DNA of 22,920 nucleotides, from positions 1 through 22,920 of the IMG/VR virus record IMGVR_UViG_3300025652_000585; one strand, 5' to 3'. Under the pieces are notes generated by a model that had not been told where the DNA came from, made no database searches, and saw nothing but the letters and a program-made list of their open reading frames with translations. The DNA is from a virus. Made by a program: the position numbers and the translations under genes. The first letter of the stretch is position 1; each line of letters begins with the position of its first letter. This document shows positions 1 to 6,680 of the stretch, piece after piece.

Positions 1-43
1 CTTCCCTGTTACCAATAGATTGGTAGGTTTGATAAGTTGCCAT
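1..43 (-). CDS. Major capsid protein, N-terminal fragment (SU10-like, DUF5309)
   Basis: Only the first 14 codons are inside the window; the gene continues past the left edge. The visible peptide is MATYQTYQSIGNRE. The pattern of a short aromatic/Thr stretch followed by IGNRE is what I recall from the start of SU10-type (DUF5309) major capsid proteins, HK97-fold shell proteins of podoviruses. A Shine-Dalgarno (SD) AAGGAAA lies just upstream and overlaps the stop codon of the preceding scaffold-like gene. The order portal, scaffold, capsid is the usual one. Identification rests on a very short segment plus position. Confidence 0.65.
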   Translation of the reverse strand, partial: MATYQTYQSIGNRE

Positions 44-56
44 TGTTTAAATTTCC

Positions 57-1064
57 TTAAATAAAGTTTTCAAATAACTTAGCAGCATCACGCACTTTGC
101 CTGAGCCTTTAAGTTGTGCTTTTTGTCGCTTTTGTACATCATTGTTGCCTTGCTTAACTTTTGTCCCAGACTTAATCATCTTAGGAGCGTTAGCTACTTT
201 CTTCTGAACACCGGGTTTAGATTTCTGTAGCTTGTCGTACATGGCTGCCTTATGCAGTACAAGGACGTGACGTGAGTCATAGACCTGAGATAACTCTTGG
301 TCTGTAAAACCCACTGTTTTGCCGTAGTTACGAATCTCACTGCGGAGTTGTTCGCCTTTAGCTTTGTCTGAAAACTCTGGTAGGACTTCTGCAAGCTTTG
401 CTGATTCCTGAGCTATTTGTCTTTGCATGGCTTGAGCTCTATCCGCTTGTTGCTGTTGTGCAATGCGTTGTTGCTCGGCTCTTACTGCTTCCAATTGCTC
501 TTTCTTCTCGGTCATCTCTGCGACCTTAATTGCCCACCCTATCTGATCGTTTTCTTTCATACTTGCAATATCTTCTGGAGAATCGTTCATTGTTAGCAAC
601 TGTTCTACCGCTTGCAAGCGTTGAGCATATGTATCTCTAACCTGTTGAGCCTCAATAATAGCTTTAGCCTCAGCTTCTACAGCCTTCCGGTTTTCTGCTA
701 ACTCTTGAGTCTTTTTAGTGTAGTCTGCGCCGAGTTGATAGCCAGATACTAATTCATCAAAGGTAACCTCTTTCTCTTCACCTGATGCTTTAACGGTGAA
801 TTTCTGGGGTGCTTCTTCTTCAGTCTCTTCCTCAACTTCGTCAGAATCTTCAGCTTCATAAGTTTCCTCTTCCGATTGCTCTTCGGATTCTACTTCTTCT
901 TCTGATGCTTCTAAAGTTTCTTCTACAACTTCCTCTGATACGCTTTCTGAATTATCCTTTACAGGGTTCTCTTGGCTATCTAAGAAGCTTTCAAATCCAC
1001 TTACCGATTCACTTACTGTTAGATTGCCACTTCCCTGTTCGGGAGTCATGGTTTCATCACTCAT
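57..1064 (-). CDS. Probable capsid scaffolding protein
   Basis: A 335-residue protein with no catalytic motif. Residues about 25-85 are extremely acidic (runs of E, S and V). A basic segment follows, then a long Gln/Glu/Ala-rich stretch (about 120-225) predicted to be coiled coil, and a Lys/Arg-rich C-terminus. An acidic N-terminus, central coiled coil and basic C-terminal hook are typical of podovirus scaffold proteins, which bind coat protein through the basic tail and leave the prohead. Its place between the portal gene and the capsid start supports this. The start is the first ATG, with AAAGG nine bases upstream. Assigned from composition and position, not from a sequence match. Confidence 0.7.
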   Translation of the reverse strand: MSDETMTPEQGSGNLTVSESVSGFESFLDSQENPVKDNSESVSEEVVEETLEASEEEVESEEQSEEETYEAEDSDEVEEETEEEAPQKFTVKASGEEKEVTFDELVSGYQLGADYTKKTQELAENRKAVEAEAKAIIEAQQVRDTYAQRLQAVEQLLTMNDSPEDIASMKENDQIGWAIKVAEMTEKKEQLEAVRAEQQRIAQQQQADRAQAMQRQIAQESAKLAEVLPEFSDKAKGEQLRSEIRNYGKTVGFTDQELSQVYDSRHVLVLHKAAMYDKLQKSKPGVQKKVANAPKMIKSGTKVKQGNNDVQKRQKAQLKGSGKVRDAAKLFENFI

Positions 1065-1117
1065 TTTGTATTACCTTTTATTCCTCTACGGGAGGTTACC
1101 GATTAGTAGGCAAGTGC

Positions 1118-1348
1118 CTATAATATCTTCCATGCCTTATCTTTTATCTCGCCTGTTTGTGCGATAGATTCAAGATTAGACATAATCTCGTTAATGGATC
1201 TTATGCGTTGGTATGCGTACTCTCTTAGTTGTAGCTCTTCGTCACCAGAGTATTGGATCATTTGTAACTGTGTGTCTTTCATTTCTTTCATGACTTCCTG
1301 AAACTCTGGGCTTCCCAGTATGTTTTTCATTGCTTCCGATAAAGTCAT
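1118..1348 (-). CDS. Small helical protein between portal and scaffold
   Basis: A 76-residue protein, mostly charged and predicted helical, without membrane segments or recognisable motifs. Its ATG overlaps the portal stop codon in a TAATG junction, so it is probably translated by ribosomes finishing the portal gene. A short perfect inverted repeat (TAGGCA-AG-TGCCTA, 1107-1120) covers its stop codon, but no T-tract follows. Small genes at this place in podovirus head operons are often of unknown function; a connector or assembly role is a guess from position only. Confidence 0.7.
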   Translation of the reverse strand: MTLSEAMKNILGSPEFQEVMKEMKDTQLQMIQYSGDEELQLREYAYQRIRSINEIMSNLESIAQTGEIKDKAWKIL

Positions 1349-3504
1349 TACATACCTCTTTGAGTTACGTCATTGATCTTTTCTAATGCGTTCATAAGAA
1401 CCTTAGTTCGGTTTACTTCGCTAGCATCGTTATGCTTTTCAGCATCCATCATCAACTCTAGCTCTTTTAGTGCTAGCTCTTTAGTCTGTTGGATCTCTTT
1501 CATTTGCAACTCTAGTGCATCTTTCTGTGCCTTGAGTTCCATTTGCTCACGATCTAACTGGAGTTTAGCTTGGTCAGATTGCATCTTCATTTGAGCCTTT
1601 TGTATCTCTGCTTGTGCTAATGCTTCAGCAGCTTGTACTTGAGGATCAGACTGTCCTTGTGATGCTTGCTGTGCCATTTGTTGAGCTTGTTCTTCACTAA
1701 TATCCATAAGGAACTGTGAGTCATCTTTAAAGCCAGCCATGTTTACAAACTTAGCTAACGTGTCTCTGTATTGCTTGAGGTTAACTAAGGGGTTACCTAA
1801 GCCATATCCTTGGATGATCTGCTCTTGTTTCTCTAAGATCATTTGCATAGTAGCTAACTGTTCTTGCTTGCTACCAGTACCAAGACCTACGTTGACTGAG
1901 ATGTTGTATTCAGTTTTCCATTCTCTTGGATCAAACGGAACGTATTTGTTATTAACTCTGATGATTCTTTCTTTTTGTTGATACTTACATACCAAATGTA
2001 ATATACCTTTGAATAACGATGAAACACCTGTGTCTGCAAAGATACGTGCTATCAGTTCTAACTTACCTCCAGCTTGGCTCGTCATTGCTGCTACAGCGGT
2101 CGCTGTGACGTTTTGTAGAATATCTGGGTTAAGACCTTGCTGAGAGTCAGAAACGCCTGTACGCTTCGCTTGAACACTGTCTAAGTATTCCAACATAGGG
2201 AATGACTGGTTAGCGTTAGATGTTACTTGCATAGGTACTAAAGCATTTGGATTCTTAATTCTAATAACACCACCAGCAGTGGATGTTAGTAAGTCATCCA
2301 TATTGACCTGACCTTCTACTGCGCCAACTCTATAGTTGTTAGTAAGATAAAGATTATCTAACATCTGTCTTGTTATCGTTGACTTGATAAGCTGTATATC
2401 CATAGTTCTATCAGCCAGTGATTGACCAAAGAACTTATGTGGAATCGGAATAGGACATACTGAATGGAATGGAACGTAGTCACACTCTTCTTCTGATAGT
2501 ATCTCGTTAGAGGCGTAACATACACGTCTCATCTCAGCTATACCGTCACCATCTAAATCTGTCTTGATGTAGCACTCATAGTATTCTACTGTCTGCAATG
2601 CAGGCTCTAGTGCTTCCATATCAGTAGGCAGTTCACCACGAGAGTATCGTGCAATTCTTTCTGGAGAGAAGTCTAGTGAGTCACCAGTTGCTAGTGAGTA
2701 AACTAAGTCTTCGTCATAACCCATAGCCACTAACTCGGATCGTGTCATCATCTTACGGTGTGCAGTGAACTCTGAGTCTGCAATAGTTCTAGCTCTCTTA
2801 GAGATTAGGAACTCTTCAGGTGGTACGTTTTCTATTCTTACTTGACCTTTATCTACCGTTCTTGATAGTTTAACGTCATGTGTTCTGTTAACTAATGGAG
2901 GCACTTCCATCATCATTGGCATACCCATCTCATCCATCATAGGTTGACCAGTCATAGGATCAACAGAAGGCTGAGGTTCTTGCTCAATCATTACTTCATT
3001 AGTCTTTTGTGATACGACTTCAACATCCTCATCGGATGCTATCATTGCTAGCTCATCGTCATCAAGATCATAATACTTTTCTGTTGTTACGTCTTTAGAG
3101 TCATCCCAATAAGCTTTAACTACACCAACCTTTTGCATAAGACCGTCTTTAAACCAGTCGTGCATGATAGAAAAGCCTGGGTTATCTTTTTGGAATATAT
3201 GGTTTACATAAGCGGTAGCTTGTTCTGCTGTCTCTTCGTCACCTTCATTCACTGGCTCAAATACCACTGCATCACTTGTAGATGTAAAGATTTTCATAAG
3301 CTGAGGCATAGCACCATCTACTGCTTCCGCTACTTCCCCAGTTACTATCTGTGATCTACCAGGCACTTCATTGCCGTACTTCTCTCTAAGATAATACTCT
3401 AGTGCTTCTTGGCGTTGGTCAGTTGTTTCTGTCTCTAGGTATCCGATGGAGTCATCTATCTCAGATTCTAGGTACGCCTTTAATTTGTTTTCATCTATTG
3501 CCAT
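1348..3504 (-). CDS. Portal protein (P22-type)
   Basis: A 718-residue portal forming the dodecameric DNA channel at one capsid vertex, to which terminase docks. The N-terminal part (about 1-130) has the features I associate with the P22_portal family: an acidic start, a Y-LREKYGNEVPGRS-like segment, then VTGEVAEAVDGAMPQLMKIF. Residues about 190-210 form a Met-rich insertion. The C-terminal 110 residues are Gln/Lys/Glu-rich and predicted to be a long coiled coil, like the barrel region of P22 gp1. Length matches P22-type portals (about 700 residues). It follows the large terminase immediately (stop 3505, ATG 3504) and overlaps the next gene by one base. Confidence 0.93.
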   Translation of the reverse strand: MAIDENKLKAYLESEIDDSIGYLETETTDQRQEALEYYLREKYGNEVPGRSQIVTGEVAEAVDGAMPQLMKIFTSTSDAVVFEPVNEGDEETAEQATAYVNHIFQKDNPGFSIMHDWFKDGLMQKVGVVKAYWDDSKDVTTEKYYDLDDDELAMIASDEDVEVVSQKTNEVMIEQEPQPSVDPMTGQPMMDEMGMPMMMEVPPLVNRTHDVKLSRTVDKGQVRIENVPPEEFLISKRARTIADSEFTAHRKMMTRSELVAMGYDEDLVYSLATGDSLDFSPERIARYSRGELPTDMEALEPALQTVEYYECYIKTDLDGDGIAEMRRVCYASNEILSEEECDYVPFHSVCPIPIPHKFFGQSLADRTMDIQLIKSTITRQMLDNLYLTNNYRVGAVEGQVNMDDLLTSTAGGVIRIKNPNALVPMQVTSNANQSFPMLEYLDSVQAKRTGVSDSQQGLNPDILQNVTATAVAAMTSQAGGKLELIARIFADTGVSSLFKGILHLVCKYQQKERIIRVNNKYVPFDPREWKTEYNISVNVGLGTGSKQEQLATMQMILEKQEQIIQGYGLGNPLVNLKQYRDTLAKFVNMAGFKDDSQFLMDISEEQAQQMAQQASQGQSDPQVQAAEALAQAEIQKAQMKMQSDQAKLQLDREQMELKAQKDALELQMKEIQQTKELALKELELMMDAEKHNDASEVNRTKVLMNALEKINDVTQRGM

Positions 3505-4761
3505 TTATACGATCCATTGGTTATTTACAGTTAGAGGTTTATCCCATGAGGAAGCCTCGTTAGACATACCATCAACCACTGCACAAACATAACGCCAAGC
3601 ATCTGCACCATGACTGTATTCATCATGAAGCGGAGCACCAGGCTCTTGTGTTGTTTGGTTAATAGCTCTTCTATAATTCTTTAAGCATTCAATCAGTCGT
3701 TTGCTTTTATCAGCATCAAAGTAAGCTCTGCTAAAGGTCATCCTTGCAAGCTTGATGCCTGTCTCTATATCAGATCTAGGTATGATCTCAGTCTCCCATC
3801 CTAGCTTCTGCATAATCTCTTCAGCACTTGTACCGTACTTAAAGTCTTTGTTTCTAGCATCATGGGGTAAGTACATCGTTCCCCAGTTGTGGTTTAACTT
3901 TTTCAACTGATCAGAGTAGCTGTCTAGTGTCCTGTGATCGTCTTCTATGTAGTCAATCACTCGGATCTCCGATAGTGATCTCTGGCATAGGATAATAGAC
4001 ATAGAATCATTCCATCCTAAGTCCATAACCACGTGAGTCTTTAATAAAGCATCACTTGGTATGTTAGTTACACGTCCTTCCTCTTGCGCCATTCTTATCT
4101 CATTGTGATAGATAGCACCATCTGCTGCAGCTTTAGTGTCGCCTTCCCATATGTTTGCATAGTCTTCTGGGTTATGAGCCATGCACCTAGCACGTTCAAT
4201 CTCTAATACTTGAGGAAACCAAGGGTTATCAGAGTAGTTAACCTTCTCTATGCGAGCGTTAGGAGGCTTGTTAATGACGAAACGCTTATAAGTGTCATCA
4301 GTGTCCATGTAAGGGTTAAAAGTCACCCAGATCTCGCTGTTAGGCTTCCTGATCGTAGGTATTAATATGTCCCATGATCTCTTACTAATAACTTGAGCTT
4401 CTTCACACCATGTAACGTCAACACCTTCATAGGATTTAATTGACTCTACTGTGTTGCTTGCTAACCCTGAGAAAGTAAACTCTGTACCGTTGATACCTCG
4501 TATAGATGTTTCTATGACCTCGTAGAAGTCTCCAAGACCTAAGTCTTGTATCTGATCTTTTAATAGTGTGTGAACTGATTGCTTAATGGATCGTTGTACT
4601 TCCCTAGCGCAAAGAATGCGCATAGGCTTCTCTGTACCCATGATTAGCAGTGCTCTAGCAAAGTTCCATGACTTACCAGAACCTCTACCACCGTAAGCTA
4701 CCTTAAAGCGATGTGGTTCAAATAGCCATTTAAGTTTATTCGGAAACTTTTGATTCGACAT
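3505..4761 (-). CDS. terL: Terminase large subunit
   Basis: The ATPase/nuclease motor that cuts and pumps DNA into the prohead. A Walker A motif GGRGSGKS lies at about residues 25-32. A Walker B-like segment VDVTWCEEAQ and a coupling-type WVTFNP follow in the ATPase half. In the nuclease half the segment HVVMDLGWNDS supplies the first acidic residue, and HDEYSHGADAWRY near the C-terminus supplies the last. This is the Terminase_3 (PBSX/P22-like) layout at normal length (about 418 aa). I use the ATG at 4761; the codon just before it is a TTG that could also be read as a start. It overlaps the small-subunit gene by 26 bases, suggesting coupled translation. Confidence 0.95.
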   Translation of the reverse strand: MSNQKFPNKLKWLFEPHRFKVAYGGRGSGKSWNFARALLIMGTEKPMRILCAREVQRSIKQSVHTLLKDQIQDLGLGDFYEVIETSIRGINGTEFTFSGLASNTVESIKSYEGVDVTWCEEAQVISKRSWDILIPTIRKPNSEIWVTFNPYMDTDDTYKRFVINKPPNARIEKVNYSDNPWFPQVLEIERARCMAHNPEDYANIWEGDTKAAADGAIYHNEIRMAQEEGRVTNIPSDALLKTHVVMDLGWNDSMSIILCQRSLSEIRVIDYIEDDHRTLDSYSDQLKKLNHNWGTMYLPHDARNKDFKYGTSAEEIMQKLGWETEIIPRSDIETGIKLARMTFSRAYFDADKSKRLIECLKNYRRAINQTTQEPGAPLHDEYSHGADAWRYVCAVVDGMSNEASSWDKPLTVNNQWIV

Positions 4762-5059
4762 CAACGAACTCTATCTTGAGGTTGTTGCTTAGTGATCCAT
4801 CGGAAGAAGTTATATCTGTTTGGCTTTGGACCTTTCCTTCTAGCCTGTCTAAGACAATGTCAAGCGCCTTTGTGTCTCCCTCTTCAGCTTTTCTTACTAA
4901 AGCTTCCATCATGTTCCTAGCTCTTAACGCATCATCCTGAGTAACAATCCTGTTCAGGGTATCTTTTAATAACCTATTCTTTTTACTAGAGAAGTTGTTT
5001 CCTAGGCTTGCTTCTCTAGCCTTCTCTCTAGCTAATGCTAATTGTTCTTCTTTATCCAT
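4736..5059 (-). CDS. terS: Probable terminase small subunit
   Basis: A 107-residue charged, helical protein directly upstream of and overlapping the large terminase. Residues about 50-75 contain the pattern ALVRKAEEGDTKALDIVLDRLEGKVQ. The closing L-D-RLEGK--Q motif is shared with several small-terminase and DUF5681-type phage proteins. Small subunits recognise the packaging site and form a ring that regulates the large subunit. No classical helix-turn-helix is obvious in the first 40 residues. The call combines this motif with position. Confidence 0.7.
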   Translation of the reverse strand: MDKEEQLALAREKAREASLGNNFSSKKNRLLKDTLNRIVTQDDALRARNMMEALVRKAEEGDTKALDIVLDRLEGKVQSQTDITSSDGSLSNNLKIEFVDVESKVSE

Positions 5060-5096
5060 AATTTTGTAAAGCTCTTACGAGTTATTTACCCCTATG

Positions 5097-5456
5097 TTAT
5101 CTCATTTTTTGTGAACGAATCATCTCTCTTACTTTCTCTATATCAAAGCCTTGTGGCATTGGAGTATTACCTGAGTTTTGCATCTTTTGTTCTATCAGTT
5201 GTTCTGGAGTATGAAATGCTCCATCTATAACATTGTTTGGTAATGGCATATCTTTAAGATAACCCTCTTCAGGCATTTGATTCATTTGATTTACAACATC
5301 CATCATTCCACCATCAACAGATCCTTGATTTGGAGCAAAGTTTCTTGGGTCTCCAGAACTATATATTTGATCTACTGCACCTGGTTGTGCCATTGCTGAT
5401 CCACTTCCAGTAATCATTGCAATCAGTTGAGATAAGTAATCATTCATATTATTCAT
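5097..5456 (-). CDS. Unknown Met/Gln/Pro-rich protein
   Basis: A 119-residue protein rich in Met, Gln, Gly and Pro, with no recognised domain. It has a low-complexity middle (about 20-70), a PEEGYLKDMPLP segment, and a charged C-terminal helix (EKVREMIRSQK). It begins two bases after the stop of the DUF1289 gene, with the SD GAAGG inside that gene, so it belongs to the same late transcript. Position next to terminase suggests a structural or packaging accessory role; nothing in the sequence proves it. Confidence 0.6.
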   Translation of the reverse strand: MNNMNDYLSQLIAMITGSGSAMAQPGAVDQIYSSGDPRNFAPNQGSVDGGMMDVVNQMNQMPEEGYLKDMPLPNNVIDGAFHTPEQLIEQKMQNSGNTPMPQGFDIEKVREMIRSQKMR

Positions 5457-5457
5457 A

Positions 5458-5634
5458 TCATTTGCCTTCTTTTAGTTGTTGCATTCTATATAGTCTTGCA
5501 TCTCTTGATAACTTGAACCACTCATCAATATCTTCATAAGTTCTTTTACAGCTTATGCACTTTGGTGTTTTATCAGTATCATCTACTATCTTACATATTC
5601 CGTTACAAGGTGAGTCGTCTCTACCTTGCTCCAT
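5458..5634 (-). CDS. DUF1289-family small Cys protein
   Basis: A 58-residue protein with the DUF1289 signature: SPCNGICKI near the N-terminus, then a second Cys pair in PKCISCKRT, followed by a D-E-W segment and a charged helix. Four cysteines in two pairs suggest metal binding, probably zinc. DUF1289 proteins are widespread in proteobacteria and occur in phages; their function is not established. I start it at ATG 5634, nine bases after AGGA. That ATG overlaps the TAA of the preceding reading frame (TAATG), which supports both this start and the reality of the upstream frame. Confidence 0.8.
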   Translation of the reverse strand: MEQGRDDSPCNGICKIVDDTDKTPKCISCKRTYEDIDEWFKLSRDARLYRMQQLKEGK

Positions 5635-5859
5635 TACACACAATCCTGTTGCGCTTCAAACCAACGTCTAAGCTTTTCCATAGTTTCAGCAACATCGTCA
5701 GGCATACCTTCCTCTTTGTATTCTAATGCACCCTAAATTAATCAGTAAGTATTCCACTGGGTACTGATCACCTTCTTCAAATTCTATTAGCTCTTCGTAT
5801 AGCTCAATCCCTATGTTAAATCCCCAATAGATATAAACACTCCAGTTTGATCCATCCAT
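5634..5859 (-). CDS. Small acidic protein split by a +1 frame change
   Basis: Read from ATG 5859, the frame gives a sensible acidic protein (YWGFNIGIELYEELIEF...) up to LLINLG. It then degenerates into an Arg/Tyr tail and stops at TGA 5698-5700. The +1 frame entered at the GGG run (5731-5733) continues smoothly as ALEYKEEGMPDDVAETMEKL... and ends at TAA 5634-5636, which overlaps the next gene's ATG as TAATG. The shifted product is 74 residues. Removing one G from the run would restore a single frame. The cause could be a sequencing or assembly indel, a true mutation, or programmed +1 slippage. The start is supported by a TAATG overlap with the tiny gene upstream. Function unknown. Confidence 0.7.
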
Positions 5860-5912
5860 TACTTCTTACCTTTACCGTAACTTCTCTTACCTTTAGATTT
5901 GCACTTAGCCAT
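5859..5912 (-). CDS. 17-residue basic peptide, first gene of the late operon
   Basis: Encodes MAKCKSKGKRSYGKGKK, an extremely basic peptide with one Cys. It has an SD (AGGA, eight bases upstream) and its TAA overlaps the next ATG as TAATG, the same junction type used elsewhere in this genome. This makes it a convincing gene despite its size. It is the first gene after the 5930-5954 terminator. The composition would suit nucleic-acid or capsid binding, but no function can be assigned. Confidence 0.65.
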   Translation of the reverse strand: MAKCKSKGKRSYGKGKK

Positions 5913-5929
5913 AATATTTTTCCTATAAC

Positions 5930-5954
5930 AAAAAAAATCCCTCCGAAGAGGGAT
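5930..5954 (-). terminator. Intrinsic terminator just before the late genes
   Basis: On the minus strand a perfect 7-bp stem ATCCCTC/GAGGGAT closes a stable TTCG tetraloop and is followed by eight T residues. It sits only 18 bp before the ATG of the first late gene, leaving no room for another promoter, and downstream of the 6027-6055 promoter. Late gene expression must therefore pass through it, which suggests antitermination or attenuation. Confidence 0.9.
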
Positions 5955-6020
5955 CTAAACAAAGGAGGATGTTTAAGAATAAGGGCAGTGACGTTGTCAG
6001 TGAACGCACCTCTCCCCTAA
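5930..6020 (-). ncRNA. Short leader or small RNA between promoter and terminator (about 90 nt)
   Basis: If transcription starts about seven bases after the -10 box (near 6020) and stops at the terminator, the product is a discrete RNA of about 90 nt. It starts purine-rich (AGGGGAGAGG), contains an imperfect hairpin (CACTGAC-AAC-GTCACTG), a CCUCCUUU stretch resembling the anti-SD end of 16S rRNA, and the terminator hairpin. The 5' GAGAGG can pair with CCUCUU of the terminator stem, so an alternative fold is possible. It is comparable to lambda 6S RNA made from PR' without Q. The exact start is inferred. Confidence 0.5.
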
Positions 6021-6026
6021 GGCTCT

Positions 6027-6055
6027 ATTATACACGATTGTAGTTTGTAAGCCAA
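6027..6055 (-). promoter_or_regulatory. Probable late promoter (sigma70-type)
   Basis: TTGGCT (6055-6050), a 17-bp spacer and a perfect TATAAT (6032-6027) on the minus strand. It lies directly after the terminator that ends the early/middle transcripts and upstream of the leader terminator, so it is positioned to drive the late operon. The -35 matches TTGACA at four of six positions. Confidence 0.8.
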
Positions 6056-6066
6056 TCGCTAACCAT

Positions 6067-6096
6067 AAAAAAAGGGAGAGTCCTACAAGCTCTCCC
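6067..6096 (-). terminator. Intrinsic terminator ending the early/middle leftward transcript
   Basis: A perfect 7-bp stem GGGAGAG/CTCTCCC with a 9-nt loop, followed on the minus strand by seven T residues. The TAG of the 47-codon gene lies inside the loop. It insulates the late promoter from upstream transcription. Confidence 0.9.
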
Positions 6097-6226
6097 ATGT
6101 TAAATTTAAAACTTCATGCCATTCATCAAAGTTTGGCTCATGCCTTGGATCATTATCTTCTTTCTCTTGTTTGTCTGATTCAATCTCATTTTCATCTCCG
6201 TGATAATCTCCGTATTGCTTTTCCAT
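6083..6226 (-). CDS. Small acidic protein, 47 aa
   Basis: A highly acidic peptide rich in Glu, Asp, His and Trp, without a recognised domain. It has a strong SD (AAAGGAG, seven bases before ATG) and ends inside the terminator hairpin. It follows the 116-aa gene, from which it is separated by a GGTGGC hairpin. Strongly acidic small early/middle phage proteins are often inhibitors or DNA mimics, but nothing here shows that. Confidence 0.65.
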   Translation of the reverse strand: MEKQYGDYHGDENEIESDKQEKEDNDPRHEPNFDEWHEVLNLTWESL

Positions 6227-6231
6227 GTGTA

Positions 6232-6258
6232 TCTCCTTTGTAAAGGTGGCTTACGCCA
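6232..6258 (-). repeat. 3' flank repeat, copy A (GGTGGC hairpin plus RBS)
   Basis: On the minus strand, 27 bases cover the end of the 116-aa gene and the SD of the next gene. They match the end of the rightward 138-aa gene (12657-12683) with a single mismatch. The segment includes part of an 8-bp hairpin, AAGGTGGC-TTAC-GCCACCTT (6243-6262), without a T-tract. See the matching 5' flank at 6638-6672. Confidence 0.75.
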
Positions 6259-6601
6259 CCTTCAAATTAGTTAATGTTGCACGTACATCGTATTCAAAAC
6301 CATATTCAGGACTAAAGGCATGACCACTCATAACGCTACTTAATGTAAGTGCCATATATCCTTTAGCTCCAACGAAACCACTGTGCATCCAGAATTTTTT
6401 ATTGCGACCAGTTTTTATATTAGGAACATAAAACTCAACTACAGGCTCATAAAGCTCTTCTGCCCTAACTGAGCTCCAATGTTGTTGCATTTGCATAATA
6501 GCTAAATTGTATGGTGTTGCTGATATAAACTCTTCACGGCAAGCTAAGTCATATGCCTGATCTTCTGTGATATAAAGTCCGTGTATTCTGTTTGTATCCA
6601 T
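6251..6601 (-). CDS. Unknown 116-aa protein
   Basis: A soluble protein with no recognised motif; the C-terminal half has a beta-rich look (VVEFYVPNI, KFWMHSGFVG, YDVRATLTNL). It has its own strong promoter and an AAAAGGAG SD. The promoter-leader and the 3' hairpin/RBS are near-copies of those flanking the unrelated 138-aa gene at 12248-12664, so the coding segment looks exchanged between shared borders. It lies after the Q-like gene and before the late promoter. Confidence 0.7.
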   Translation of the reverse strand: MDTNRIHGLYITEDQAYDLACREEFISATPYNLAIMQMQQHWSSVRAEELYEPVVEFYVPNIKTGRNKKFWMHSGFVGAKGYMALTLSSVMSGHAFSPEYGFEYDVRATLTNLKVA

Positions 6602-6637
6602 TTTAAATCTCCTTTTGTTTAATTAACCTACAAAAGA

Positions 6638-6672
6638 ATTATCTTATATAGCAACTAAGTTGTCAACAACTA
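6638..6672 (-). promoter_or_regulatory. Promoter with palindromic operator
   Basis: TTGACA (6666-6661), a 17-bp spacer and GATAAT (6643-6638) on the minus strand, a near-consensus sigma70 promoter. The -35 box lies inside the near-palindrome AAGTTGTCAACAACTA (6657-6672), almost identical to the operator at 12176-12191. A Cro-type repressor bound there would block the -35. A separate perfect 14-bp palindrome, ATTTATGCATAAAT (6679-6692), sits just upstream, over the Q-like gene's stop codon. Confidence 0.82.
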
Positions 6673-6680
6673 AACAACAT

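Noticed and set aside
1107-1120. Terminator at the TAGGCA-AG-TGCCTA inverted repeat
   Set aside because: Two-base loop and no T-tract; it is within an operon that must be transcribed through.
809-1123. Rightward Leu-rich open frame opposite the scaffold gene
   Set aside because: It is the complement of Glu/Ser-rich repeats of the scaffold protein, without an SD or known family.
5930-6020. Glutamine-type (glnA/downstream-peptide) riboswitch because of CGTTCA in the leader
   Set aside because: The required GGAAGUAG-type segment and junction are missing.
5966-6044. Short rightward frame after AAAGGAGG within the control region
   Set aside because: The SD directly abuts the ATG, the frame is short and overlaps the leftward promoter, and the peptide has no recognisable character.
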